64,000 nt of DNA from Thereva unica (Eukaryota; Arthropoda; Insecta; Diptera; Therevidae), in assembly GCA_949987705.1 (NCBI GenBank), contig CATLJY010000284.1, positions 1-64,000 of the forward strand, given 5' to 3'. Of the stretch, positions 34,401 through 49,000 are shown one piece after another; position 1 is the stretch's first letter, and each line of letters opens with the position of its first letter. A model generated the notes under the pieces. It made no database searches and was not told the origin of the DNA. It saw only the letters and a program-made list of their open reading frames with translations. Both the position numbers and the translations under genes were made by a program.

Positions 34401-37400
34401 AATATAACTTAATTTCGATGAATAAAGTGAATTTAAGTTGTTTTCGATGTACTCGATGAATGTAACTTAATTTCGATGAATAAAGTGAATTTAAGTTATT
34501 TTCGATGTACTCGATGAATGTAACTTAATTTCGATGAATAAAGTGAATTTAAGTTATTTTCGATGTACTCGATGAATATAACTTAATTTCGATGATCAAA
34601 GTGAATTTAAGTTATTTTCGATGTACTCGATGAATATAACTTAATTTCGATGAATAAAGTGAATTAAAGTTATTTGCGATGTACTCGATGAATATAACTT
34701 AATTTCGATGAATAAAGTGAATTTAAGTTATTTTCGATGTATTTGATGAATATGACTTAATTTCGATGAATAAAGTGAATTTAAGTTATTTTCGATGTAC
34801 TCGATGAATATAACTTAATTTCGATGAATAAAGTGAATTTAAGTTATTTTCGATGTACTCGATGAATGTAACTTAATTTCGATGAATAAAGTGAATTTAA
34901 GTTATTTTCGATGTACTCGATGAATGTAACTTAATTTCGATGAATAAAGTAAATTTAAGTTATTTTCGATGTATTTGATGAATATGACTTAATTTCGATG
35001 AATAAAGTGAATTTAAGTTATTTTCGATGTACTCGATGAATATAACTTAATTTCGATGAATAAAGTGAATTTAAGTTATTTTCGATGTACTCGATGAATG
35101 TAACTTAATTTCGATGAATAAAGTGAATTTAAGTTATTTTCGATGTACTCGATGAATATAACTTAATTTCGATGATCAAAGTGAATTTAAGTTATTTTCG
35201 ATGTACTCGATGAATATAACTTAATTTCGATGATCAAAGTGAATTTAAGTTATTTTCGATGTACTCGATGAATATAACTTAATTTCGATGATCAAAGTGA
35301 ATTTAAGTTATTTTCGATGTACTCGATGAATATAACTTAATTTCGATGAATAAAGTGAATTTAAGTTATTTGCGATGTACTCGATGAATGTAACTTAATT
35401 TCGATGAATAAAGTGAATTTAAGTTATTTTCGATGTACTCGATGAATATAACTTAATTTCGATGATCAAAGTGAATTTAAGTTATTTTCGATGTACTCGA
35501 TGAATATAACTTAATTTCGATGAATAAAGTGAATTTAAGTTATTTTCGATGTATTTGATGAATATGACTTAATTTCGATGAATAAAGTGAATTTAAGTTA
35601 TTTTCGATGTACTCGATGAATATAACTTAATTTCGATGAATAAAGTGAATTTAAGTTATTTGCTATGTACTCGATGAATATAACTTAATTTCGATGAATA
35701 AAGTGAATTTAAGTTATTTTCGATGTACTCGATGAATATAACTTAATTTCGATGAATAAAGTGAATTTAAGTTATTTTCGATGTACTCGATGAATGTAAC
35801 TTAATTTCGATGAATAAAGTGAATTTAAGTTATTTTCGATGTACTCGATGAATGTAACTTAATTTCGATGAATAAAGTGAATTTAAGTTATTTTCGATGT
35901 ACTCGATGAATGTAACTTAATTTCGATGAATAAAGTGAATTTAAGTTATTTTCGATGTATTTGATGAATATGACTTAATTTCGATGATCAAAGTGAATTT
36001 AAGTTATTTTCGATGTACTCGATGAATGTAACTTAATTTCGATGAATAAAGTGAATTTAAGTTATTTTCGATTTACTCGATGAATATAACTTAATTTCGA
36101 TGAATAAAGTGAATTTAAGTTATTTTCGATGTACTCGATGAATATAACTTAATTTCGATGAATAAAGTGAATTTAAGTTATTTTCGATGTACTCGATGAA
36201 TGTAACTTAATTTCGATGAATAAAGTGAATTTAAGTTATTTGCGATGTACTCGATGAATGTAACTTAATTTCGATGAATAAAGTGAATTTAAGTTATTTG
36301 CTATGTACTCGATGAATATAACTTAATTTCGATGAATAAAGTGAATTTAAGTTATTTTCGATGTACTCGATGAATTTATCTTAATTTCGATGAATAAAGT
36401 GAATTTAAGTTATTTTCGATGTACTCGATGAATGTAACTTAATTTCGATGAATAAAGTGAATTTAAGTTATTTTCGATGTACTCGATGAATGTAACTTAA
36501 TTTCGATGAATAAAGTGAATTTAAGTTATTTTCGATGTATTTGATGAAAATGACTTAATTTCGATGAATAAAGTGAATTTAAGTTATTTTCGATGTACTC
36601 GATGAATATAACTTAATTTCGATGAATAAAGTGAATTTAAGTTATTTTCGATGTACTCGATAAATGTAACTTAATTTCGATGAATAAAGTGAATTTAAGT
36701 TATTTTCGATGTACTCGATGAATATAACTTAATTTCGATGATCAAAGTGAATTTAAGTTATTTTCGATGTACTCGATGAATATAACTTAATTTCGATGAT
36801 CAAAGTGAATTTAAGTTATTTTCGATGTACTCGATGAATATAACTTAATTTCGATGATCAAAGTGAATTTAAGTTATTTTCAATGTACTCGATGAATATA
36901 ACTTAATTTCGATGAATAAAGTGAATTTAAGTTATTTGCGATGTACTCGATGAATATAACTTAATTTCGATGAATAAAGTGAATTTAAGTTATTTTCGAT
37001 GTATTTGATGAATATGACTTAATTTCGATGAATAAAGTGAATTTAAGTTATTTTCGATGTACTCGATGAATATAACTTAATTTCGATGAATAAAGTGAAT
37101 TTAAGTTGTTTTCGATGTACTCGATGAATGTAACTTAATTTCGATGAATAAAGTGAATTTAAGTTATTTTCGATGTACTCGATGAATGTAACTTAATTTC
37201 GATGAATAAAGTGAATTTAAGTTATTTTCGATGTACTCGATGAATATAACTTAATTTCGATGATCAAAGTGAATTTAAGTTATTTTCGATGTACTCGATG
37301 AATATAACTTAATTTCGATGAATAAAGTGAATTTAAGTTATTTGCGATGTACTCGATGAATATAACTTAATTTCGATGAATAAAGTGAATTTAAGTTATT

Positions 37401-40400
37401 TTCGATGTATTTGATGAATATGACTTAATTTCGATGAATAAAGTGAATTTAAGTTATTTTCGATGTACTCGATGAATATAACTTAATTTCGATGAATAAA
37501 GTGAATTTAAGTTATTTTCGATGTACTCGATGAATGTAACTTAATTTCGATGAATAAAGTGAATTTAAGTTATTTTCGATGTACTCGATGAATGTAACTT
37601 AATTTCGATGAATAAAGTAAATTTAAGTTATTTTCGATGTATTTGATGAATATGACTTAATTTCGATGAATAAAGTGAATTTAAGTTATTTTCGATGTAC
37701 TCGATGAATATAACTTAATTTCGATGAATAAAGTGAATTTAAGTTATTTTCGATGTACTCGATGAATGTAACTTAATTTCGATGAATAAAGTGAATTTAA
37801 GTTATTTTCGATGTACTCGATGAATATAACTTAATTTCGATGATCAAAGTGAATTTAAGTTATTTTCGATGTACTCGATGAATATAACTTAATTTCGATG
37901 ATCAAAGTGAATTTAAGTTATTTTCGATGTACTCGATGAATATAACTTAATTTCGATGATCAAAGTGAATTTAAGTTATTTTCGATGTACTCGATGAATA
38001 TAACTTAATTTCGATGAATAAAGTGAATTTAAGTTATTTGCGATGTACTCGATGAATGTAACTTAATTTCGATGAATAAAGTGAATTTAAGTTATTTTCG
38101 ATGTACTCGATGAATATAACTTAATTTCGATGATCAAAGTGAATTTAAGTTATTTTCGATGTACTCGATGAATGTAACTTAATTTCGATGAATAAAGTGA
38201 ATTTAAGTTATTTTCGATTTACTCGATGAATATAACTTAATTTCGATGATCAAAGTGAATTTAAGTTATTTTCGATGTACTCGATGAATATAACTTAATT
38301 TCGATGAATAAAGTGAATTTAAGTTATTTTCGATGTATTTGATGAATATGACTTAATTTCGATGAATAAAGTGAATTTAAGTTATTTTCGATGTACTCGA
38401 TGAATATAACTTAATTTCGATGAATAAAGTGAATTTAAGTTATTTGCTATGTACTCGATGAATATAACTTAATTTCGATGAATAAAGTGAATTTAAGTTA
38501 TTTTCGATGTACTCGATGAATATAACTTAATTTCGATGAATAAAGTGAATTTAAGTTATTTTCGATGTACTCGATGAATGTAACTTAATTTCGATGAATA
38601 AAGTGAATTTAAGTTATTTTCGATGTACTCGATGAATGTAACTTAATTTCGATGAATAAAGTGAATTTAAGTTATTTTCGATGTACTCGATGAATGTAAC
38701 TTAATTTCGATGAATAAAGTGAATTTAAGTTATTTTCGATGTATTTGATGAATATGACTTAATTTCGATGATCAAAGTGAATTTAAGTTATTTTCGATGT
38801 ACTCGATGAATGTAACTTAATTTCGATGAATAAAGTGAATTTAAGTTATTTGCTATGTACTCGATGAATATAACTTAATTTCGATGAATAAAGTGAATTT
38901 AAGTTATTTTCGATGTACTCGATGAATATAACTTAATTTCGATGAATAAAGTGAATTTAAGTTATTTTCGATGTACTCGATGAATGTAACTTAATTTCGA
39001 TGAATAAAGTGAATTTAAGTTATTTGCGATGTACTCGATGAATGTAACTTAATTTCGATGAATAAAGTGAATTTAAGTTATTTGCTATGTACTCGATGAA
39101 TATAACTTAATTTCGATGAATAAAGTGAATTTAAGTTATTTTCGATGTACTCGATGAATTTATCTTAATTTCGATGAATAAAGTGAATTTAAGTTATTTT
39201 CGATGTACTCGATGAATGTAACTTAATTTCGATGAATAAAGTGAATTTAAGTTATTTTCGATGTACTCGATGAATGTAACTTAATTTCGATGAATAAAGT
39301 GAATTTAAGTTATTTTCGATGTATTTGATGAATATGACTTAATTTCGATGAATAAAGTGAATTTAAGTTATTTTCGATGTACTCGATGAATATAACTTAA
39401 TTTCGATGAATAAAGTGAATTTAAGTTATTTTCGATGTACTCGATAAATGTAACTTAATTTCGATGAATAAAGTGAATTTAAGTTATTTTCGATGTACTC
39501 GATGAATATAACTTAATTTCGATGATCAAAGTGAATTTAAGTTATTTTCGATGTACTCGATGAATATAACTTAATTTCGATGATCAAAGTGAATTTAAGT
39601 TATTTTCGATGTACTCGATGAATATAACTTAATTTCGATGATCAAAGTGAATTTAAGTTATTTTCGATGTACTCGATGAATATAACTTAATTTCGATGAA
39701 TAAAGTGAATTTAAGTTATTTGCGATGTACTCGATGAATATAACTTAATTTCGATGAATAAAGTGAATTTAAGTTATTTTCGATGTATTTGATGAATATG
39801 ACTTAATTTCGATGAATAAAGTGAATTTAAGTTATTTTCGATGTACTCGATGAATATAACTTAATTTCGATGAATAAAGTGAATTTAAGTTATTTTCGAT
39901 GTACTCGATGAATGTAACTTAATTTCGATGAATAAAGTGAATTTAAGTTATTTTCGATGTACTCGATGAATGTAACTTAATTTCGATGAATAAAGTGAAT
40001 TTAAGTTATTTTCGATGTATTTGATGAATATGACTTAATTTCGATGAATAAAGTGAATTTAAGTTATTTTCGATGTACTCGATGAATATAACTTAATTTC
40101 GATGAATAAAGTGAATTTAAGTTATTTTCGATGTACTCGATGAATGTAACTTAATTTCGATGAATAAAGTGAATTTAAGTTATTTTCGATGTACTCGATG
40201 AATATAACTTAATTTCGATGATCAAAGTGAATTTAAGTTATTTTCGATGTACTCGATGAATATAACTTAATTTCGACGATCAAAGTGAATTTAAGTTATT
40301 TTCTATGTACTCGATGAATATAACTTAATTTCGATGATCAAAGTGAATTTAAGTTATTTTCGATGTACTCGATGAATATAACTTAATTTCGATGAATAAA

Positions 40401-43400
40401 GTGAATTTAAGTTATTTGCTATGTAAGTACTCGATGAATGTAACTTAATTTCGATGAATAAAGTGAATTTAAGTTATTTTCGATGTACTCGATGAATATA
40501 ACTTAATTTCGATGATCAAAGTGAATTTAAGTTATTTTCGATGTACTCGATGAATGTAACTTAATTTCGATGAATAAAGTGAATTTAAGTTATTTTCGAT
40601 GTACTCGATGAATGTAACTTAATTTCGATGAATAAAGTGAATTTAAGTTATTTTCGATGTACTCGATGAATATAACTTAATTTCGATGAATAAAGTGAAT
40701 TTAAGTTATTTGCTATGTACTCGATGCATATAACTTAATTTCGATGAATAAAGTGAATTTAAGTTATTTTCGATGTACTCGATGAATGTAACTTAATTTC
40801 GATGAATAAAGTGAATTTAAGTTATTTGCTATGTACTCGATGAATATAACTTAATTTCGATGAATAAAGTGAATTTAAGTTATTTTCGATGTACTCGATG
40901 AATGTAACTTAATTTCGATGAATAAAGTGAATTTAAGTTATTTGCGATGTACTCGATGAATGTAACTTAATTTCGATGAATAAAGTGAATTTAAGTTATT
41001 TTCGATGTACTCGATGAATATAACTTAATTTCGATGATCAAAGTGAATTTAAGTTATTTTCGATGTACTCGATGAATATAACTTAATTTCGATGAATAAA
41101 GTGAATTTAAGTTATTTTCTATGTACTCGATGAATGTAACTTAATTTCGATGAATAAAGTGAATTTAAGTTATTTGCGATGTACTCGATGAATGTAACTT
41201 AATTTCGATGAATAAAGTGAATTTAAGTTATTTGCTATGTACTCGATGAATATAACTTAATTTCGATGAATAAAGTGAATTTAAGTTATTTTCGATGTAC
41301 TCGATGAATTTATCTTAATTTCGATGAATAAAGTGAATTTAAGTTATTTTCGATGTACTCGATGAATGTAACTTAATTTCGATGAATAAAGTGAATTTAA
41401 GTTATTTTCGATGTACTCGATGAATGTAACTTAATTTCGATGAATAAAGTGAATTTAAGTTATTTTCGATGTATTTGATGAATATGACTTAATTTCGATG
41501 AATAAAGTGAATTTAAGTTATTTTCGATGTACTCGATGAATATAACTTAATTTCGATGAATAAAGTGAATTTAAGTTATTTTCGATGTACTCGATAAATG
41601 TAACTTAATTTCGATGAATAAAGTGAATTTAAGTTATTTTCGATGTACTCGATGAATATAACTTAATTTCGATGATCAAAGTGAATTTAAGTTATTTTCG
41701 ATGTACTCGATGAATATAACTTAATTTCGATGATCAAAGTGAATTTAAGTTATTTTCGATGTACTCGATGAATATAACTTAATTTCGATGATCAAAGTGA
41801 ATTTAAGTTATTTTCGATGTACTCGATGAATATAACTTAATTTCGATGAATAAAGTGAATTTAAGTTATTTGCGATGTACTCGATGAATATAACTTAATT
41901 TCGATGAATAAAGTGAATTTAAGTTATTTTCGATGTATTTGATGAATATGACTTAATTTCGATGAATAAAGTGAATTTAAGTTATTTTCGATGTACTCGA
42001 TGAATATAACTTAATTTCGATGAATAAAGTGAATTTAAGTTATTTTCGATGTACTCGATGAATGTAACTTAATTTCGATGAATAAAGTGAATTTAAGTTA
42101 TTTTCGATGTACTCGATGAATGTAACTTAATTTCGATGAATAAAGTGAATTTAAGTTATTTTCGATGTACTCGATGAATATAACTTAATTTCGATGATCA
42201 AAGTGAATTTAAGTTATTTTCGATGTACTCGATGAATATAACTTAATTTCGATGAATAAAGTGAATTTAAGTTATTTGCGATGTACTCGATGAATATAAC
42301 TTAATTTCGATGAATAAAGTGAATTTAAGTTATTTTCGATGTATTTGATGAATATGACTTAATTTCGATGAATAAAGTGAATTTAAGTTATTTTCGATGT
42401 ACTCGATGAATATAACTTAATTTCGATGAATAAAGTGAATTTAAGTTATTTTCGATGTACTCGATGAATGTAACTTAATTTCGATGAATAAAGTGAATTT
42501 AAGTTATTTTCGATGTACTCGATGAATGTAACTTAATTTCGATGAATAAAGTAAATTTAAGTTATTTTCGATGTATTTGATGAATATGACTTAATTTCGA
42601 TGAATAAAGTGAATTTAAGTTATTTTCGATGTACTCGATGAATATAACTTAATTTCGATGAATAAAGTGAATTTAAGTTATTTTCGATGTACTCGATGAA
42701 TGTAACTTAATTTCGATGAATAAAGTGAATTTAAGTTATTTTCGATGTACTCGATGAATATAACTTAATTTCGATGATCAAAGTGAATTTAAGTTATTTT
42801 TGATGTACCCGATGAATATAACTTAATTTCGATGATCAAAGTGAATTTAAGTTATTTTCGATGTACTCGATGAATATAACTTAATTTCGATGATCAAAGT
42901 GAATTTAAGTTATTTTCGATGTACTCGATGAATATAACTTAATTTCGATGAATAAAGTGAATTTAAGTTATTTGCGATGTACTAGATGAATGTAACTTAA
43001 TTTCGATGAATAAAGTGAATTTAAGTTATTTTCGATGTACTCGATGAATATAACTTAATTTCGATGATCAAAGTGAATTTAAGTTATTTTCGATGTACTC
43101 GATGAATGTAACTTAATTTCGATGAATAAAGTGAATTTAAGTTATTTTCGATTTACTCGATGAATATAACTTAATTTCGATGATCAAAGTGAATTTAAGT
43201 TATTTTCGATGTACTCGATGAATATAACTTAATTTCGATGAATAAAGTGAATTTAAGTTATTTTCGATGTATTTGATGAATATGACTTAATTTCGATGAA
43301 TAAAGTGAATTTAAGTTATTTTCGATGTACTCGATGAATATAACTTAATTTCGATGAATAAAGTGAATTTAAGTTATTTGCTATGTACTCGATGAATATA

Positions 43401-46000
43401 ACTTAATTTCGATGAATAAAGTGAATTTAAGTTATTTTCGATGTACTCGATGAATATAACTTAATTTCGATGAATAAAGTGAATTTAAGTTATTTTCGAT
43501 GTACTCGATGAATGTAACTTAATTTCGATGAATAAAGTGAATTTAAGTTATTTTCGATGTACTCGATGAATGTAACTTAATTTCGATGAATAAAGTGAAT
43601 TTAAGTTATTTTCGATGTACTCGATGAATGTAACTTAATTTCGATGAATAAAGTGAATTTAAGTTATTTTCGATGTATTTGATGAATATGACTTAATTTC
43701 GATGATCAAAGTGAATTTAAGTTATTTTCGATGTACTCGATGAATGTAACTTAATTTCGATGAATAAAGTGAATTTAAGTTATTTGCTATGTACTCGATG
43801 AATATAACTTAATTTCGATGAATAAAGTGAATTTAAGTTATTTTCGATGTACTCGATGAATATAACTTAATTTCGATGAATAAAGTGAATTTAAGTTATT
43901 TTCGATGTACTCGATGAATGTAACTTAATTTCGATGAATAAAGTGAATTTAAGTTATTTGCGATGTACTCGATGAATGTAACTTAATTTCGATGAATAAA
44001 GTGAATTTAAGTTATTTGCTATGTACTCGATGAATATAACTTAATTTCGATGAATAAAGTGAATTTAAGTTATTTTCGATGTACTCGATGAATTTATCTT
44101 AATTTCGATGAATAAAGTGAATTTAAGTTATTTTCGATGTACTCGATGAATGTAACTTAATTTCGATGAATAAAGTGAATTTAAGTTATTTTCGATGTAC
44201 TCGATGAATGTAACTTAATTTCGATGAATAAAGTGAATTTAAGTTATTTTCGATGTATTTGATGAATATGACTTAATTTCGATGAATAAAGTGAATTTAA
44301 GTTATTTTCGATGTACTCGATGAATATAACTTAATTTCGATGAATAAAGTGAATTTAAGTTATTTTCGATGTACTCGATAAATGTAACTTAATTTCGATG
44401 AATAAAGTGAATTTAAGTTATTTTCGATGTACTCGATGAATATAACTTAATTTCGATGATCAAAGTGAATTTAAGTTATTTTCGATGTACTCGATGAATA
44501 TAACTTAATTTCGATGATCAAAGTGAATTTAAGTTATTTTCGATGTACTCGATGAATATAACTTAATTTCGATGATCAAAGTGAATTTAAGTTATTTTCG
44601 ATGTACTCGATGAATATAACTTAATTTCGATGATCAAAGTGAATTTAAGTTATTTTCGATGTACTCGATGAATATAACTTAATTTCGATGAATAAAGTGA
44701 ATTTAAGTTATTTGCGATGTACTCGATGAATATAACTTAATTTCGATGAATAAAGTGAATTTAAGTTATTTTCGATGTATTTGATGAATATGACTTAATT
44801 TCGATGAATAAAGTGAATTTAAGTTATTTTCGATGTACTCGATGAATATAACTTAATTTCGATGAATAAAGTGAATTTAAGTTATTTTCGATGTACTCGA
44901 TGAATGTAACTTAATTTCGATGAATAAAGTGAATTTAAGTTATTTTCGATGTACTCGATGAATGTAACTTAATTTCGATGAATAAAGTGAATTTAAGTTA
45001 TTTTCGATGTACTCGATGAATGTAACTTAATTTCGATGAATAAAGTGAATTTAAGTTATTTTCGATGTATTTGATGAATATGACTTAATTTCGATGAATA
45101 AGTGAATTTAAGTTATTTTCGATGTACTCGATGAATATAACTTAATTTCGATGAATAAAGTGAATTTAAGTTATTTTCGATGTACTCGATGAATGTAACT
45201 TAATTTCGATGAATAAAGTGAATTTAAGTTATTTTCGATGTACTCGATGAATATAACTTAATTTCGATGATCAAAGTGAATTTAAGTTATTTTCGATGTA
45301 CTCGATGAATATAACTTAATTTCGACGATCAAAGTGAATTTAAGTTATTTTCGATGTACTCGATGAATATAACTTAATTTCGATGATCAAAGTGAATTTA
45401 AGTTATTTTCGATGTACTCGATGAATATAACTTAATTTCGATGAATAAAGTGAATTTAAGTTATTTGCGATGTACTCGATGAATGTAACTTAATTTCGAT
45501 GAATAAAGTGAATTTAAGTTATTTTCGATGTACTCGATGAATATAACTTAATTTCGATGATCAAAGTGAATTTAAGTTATTTTCGATGTACTCGATGAAT
45601 GTAACTTAATTTCGATGAATAAAGTGAATTTAAGTTATTTTCGATGTACTCGATGAATGTAACTTAATTTCGATGAATAAAGTGAATTTGAGTTATTTTC
45701 GATGTACTCGATGAATATAACTTAATTTCGATGAATAAAGTGAATTTAAGTTATTTGCTATGTACTCGATGAATATAACTTAATTTCGATGAATAAAGTG
45801 AATTTAAGTTATTTTCGATGTACTCGATGAATGTAACTTAATTTCGATGAATAAAGTGAATTTAAGTTATTTGCTATGTACTCGATGAATATAACTTAAT
45901 TTCGATGAATAAAGTGAATTTAAGTTATTTTCGATGTACTCGATGAATGTAACTTAATTTCGATGAATAAAGTGAATTTAAGTTATTTGCGATGTACTCG
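31423..46000 (+). repeat. Higher-order satellite repeat of 46-48 monomers
   Basis: The variant gaatttatct recurs at 33646, 36372, 39156, 41306 and 44090: spacings 2726 (47 units), 2784 (48 units), 2150 (37 units plus the 4-bp insertion near 40424) and 2784 (48 units). A second marker, gtaaat, recurs at 32165, 34949, 37617 and 42551 with compatible spacings. This is a higher-order repeat about 2.7-2.8 kb long in four to five copies, some shortened. Edges are approximate. Confidence 0.85.
33032..33050 (+). other. Paralogous empty site for the gypsy insertion
   Basis: Variant order left of the retroelement (24.43-24.78 kb, including gatttactcg followed by a gatc monomer) equals that of 32.70-33.04 kb, and the order right of it (31423 onward) equals that from 33041. 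The unfilled site reads aaagtgaat then ttaagttatt. Comparing it with the filled site shows nothing duplicated and only the t at unit position 9 changed or lost. Confidence 0.78.
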
Positions 46001-49000
46001 ATGAATGTAACTTAATTTCGATGAATAAAGTGAATTTAAGTTATTTTCGATGTACTCGATGAATATAACTTAATTTCGATGATCAAAGTGAATTTAAGTT
46101 ATTTTCGATGTACTCGATGAATATAACTTAATTTCGATGAATAAAGTGAATTTAAGTTATTTTCTATGTACTCGATGAATGTAACTTAATTTCGATGAAT
46201 AAAGTGAATTTAAGTTATTTTCGATGTATTTGATGAATATGACTTAATTTCGATGAATAAAGTGAATTTAAGTTATTTTCGATGTACTCGATGAATGTAA
46301 CTTAATTTCGATGAATAAAGTGAATTTAAGTTATTTTCGATGTACTCGATGAATGTAACTTAATTTCGATGAATAAAGTGAATTTAAGTTATTTTCGATG
46401 TACTCGATGAATATAACTTAATTTCGATGAATAAAGTGAATTTAAGTTATTTTCGATGTATTTGATGAATATGACTTAATTTCGATGATCAAAGTGAATT
46501 TAAGTTATTTTCGATGTATTTGATGAATGTAACTTAATTTCGATGAATAAAGTGAATTTAAGTTATTTGCTATGTACTCGATGAATGTAACTTAATTTCG
46601 ATGAATAAAGTGAATTTAAGCTATTTTCGATGTATTTGATGAATATGACTTAATTTCGATGAATAAAGTGAATTTAAGTTATTTTCGATGTACTCGATGA
46701 ATATAACTTAATTTCGATGAATAAAGTGAATTTAAGTTATTTGCTATGTACTCGATGAATATAACTTAATTTCGATGAATAAAGTGAATTTAAGTTATTT
46801 TCGATGTACTCGATGAATATAAATTAATTTCGATGCATAAAGTGAATTTAAGTTATTTTCGATGTACTCGATGAATGTAACTTAATTTCGATGAATAAAG
46901 TGAATTTAAGTTATTTTCGATGTACTCGATGAATGTAACTTAATTTCGATGAATAAAGTGAATTTAAGTTATTTTCGATGTACTCGATGAATGTAACTTA
47001 ATTTCGATGAATAAAGTGAATTTAAGTTATTTTCGATGTACTCGATGAATGTAACTTAATTTCGATGAATAAAGTGAATTTAAGTTATTTTCGATGTATT
47101 TGATGAATATGACTTAATTTCGATGATCAAAGTGAATTTAAGTTATTTTCGATGTACTCGATGAATGTAACTTAATTTCGATGAATAAAGTGAATTTAAG
47201 TTATTTTCGATGTACTCGATGAATATAACTTAATTTCGATGAATAAAGTGAATTTAAGTTATTTTCGATGTATTTGATGAATGTAACTTAATTTCGATGA
47301 ATAAAGTGAATTTAAGTTATTTTCGATTTACTCGATGAATATAACTTAATTTCGATGATCAAAGTGAATTTAAGTTATTTTCGATGTACTCGATGAATAT
47401 AACTTAATTTCGATGAATAAAGTGAATTTAAGTTATTTTCGATGTACTCGATGAATGTAACTTAATTTCGATGAATAAAGTGAATTTAAGTTATTTTCGA
47501 TGTACTCGATGAATATAACTTAATTTCGATGAATAAAGTGAATTTAAGTTATTTTCGATGTACTCGATGAATGTAACTTAATTTCGATGAATAAAGTGAA
47601 TTTAAGTTATTTGCTATGTACTCGATGAATGTAACTTAATTTCGATGAATAAAGTGAATTTAAGTTATTTTCGATGTACTCGATGAATATAACTTAATTT
47701 CGATGAATAAAGTGAATTTAAGTTATTTTCGATGTATTTGATGAATATGACTTAATTTCGATGAATAAAGTGAATTTAAGTTATTTTCGATGTACTCGAT
47801 GAATATAACTTAATTTCGATGAATAAAGTGAATTTAAGTTATTTTCGATGTATTTGATGAATGTAACTTAATTTCGATGAATAAAGTGACTTTAAGTTAT
47901 TTTCGATGTATTTGATGAATGTAACTTAATTTCGATGAATAAAGTGAATTTAAGTTATTTTCGATGTACTCGATGAATATAACTTAATTTCGATGAATAA
48001 AGTGAATTTAAGTTATTTTCGATGTACTCGATGAATATAACTTAATTTCGATGAATAAAGTGAATTTAAGTTATTTTCGATGTATTTGATGAATATGACT
48101 TAATTTCGATGAATAAAGTGAATTTAAGTTATTTGCTATGTACTCGATGAATATAACTTAATTTCGATGAATAAAGTGAATTTAAGTTATTTTCGATGTA
48201 CTCGATGAATATGACTTAATTTCGATGAATAAAGTGAATTTAAGTTATTTTCGATGTATTTGATGAATATGACTTAATTTCGATGAATAAAGTGAATTTA
48301 AGTTATTTTCGATTTACTCGATGAATGTAACTTAATTTCGATGAATAAAGTGAATTTAAGTTATTTTCGATGTACTCGATGAATATAACTTAATTTCGAT
48401 GAATAAAGTGAATTTAAGTTATTTTCGATGTACTCGATGAATGTAGCTTAATTTCGATGAATAAAGTGAATTTAAGTTATTTTCGATGTACTCGATGAAT
48501 GTAACTTAATTTCGATGAATAAAGTGAATTTAAGTTATTTTCGATGTATTTGATGAATGTAACTTAATTTCGATGAATAAAGTGAATTTAAGTTATTTTC
48601 GATGTACTCGATGAATGTAACTTAATTTCGATGATCAAAGTGAATTTAAGTTATTTGCTATGTACTCGATGAATATAACTTAATTTCGATGAATAAAGTG
48701 AATTTAAGTTATTTGCTATGTACTCGATGAATATAACTTAATTTCGATGATCAAAGTGAATTTAAGTTATTTTCGATGTATTTGATGAATGTAACTTAAT
48801 TTCGATGATCAAAGTGAATTTAAGTTATTTTCGATGTACTCGATGAATGTAACTTAATTTCGATGAATAAAGTGAATTTAAGTTATTTTCGATGTACTCG
48901 ATGAATATAACTTAATTTCGATGAATAAAGTGAATTTAAGTTATTTGCTATGTACTCGATGAATATAACTTAATTTCGATGAATAAAGTGAATTTAAGTT

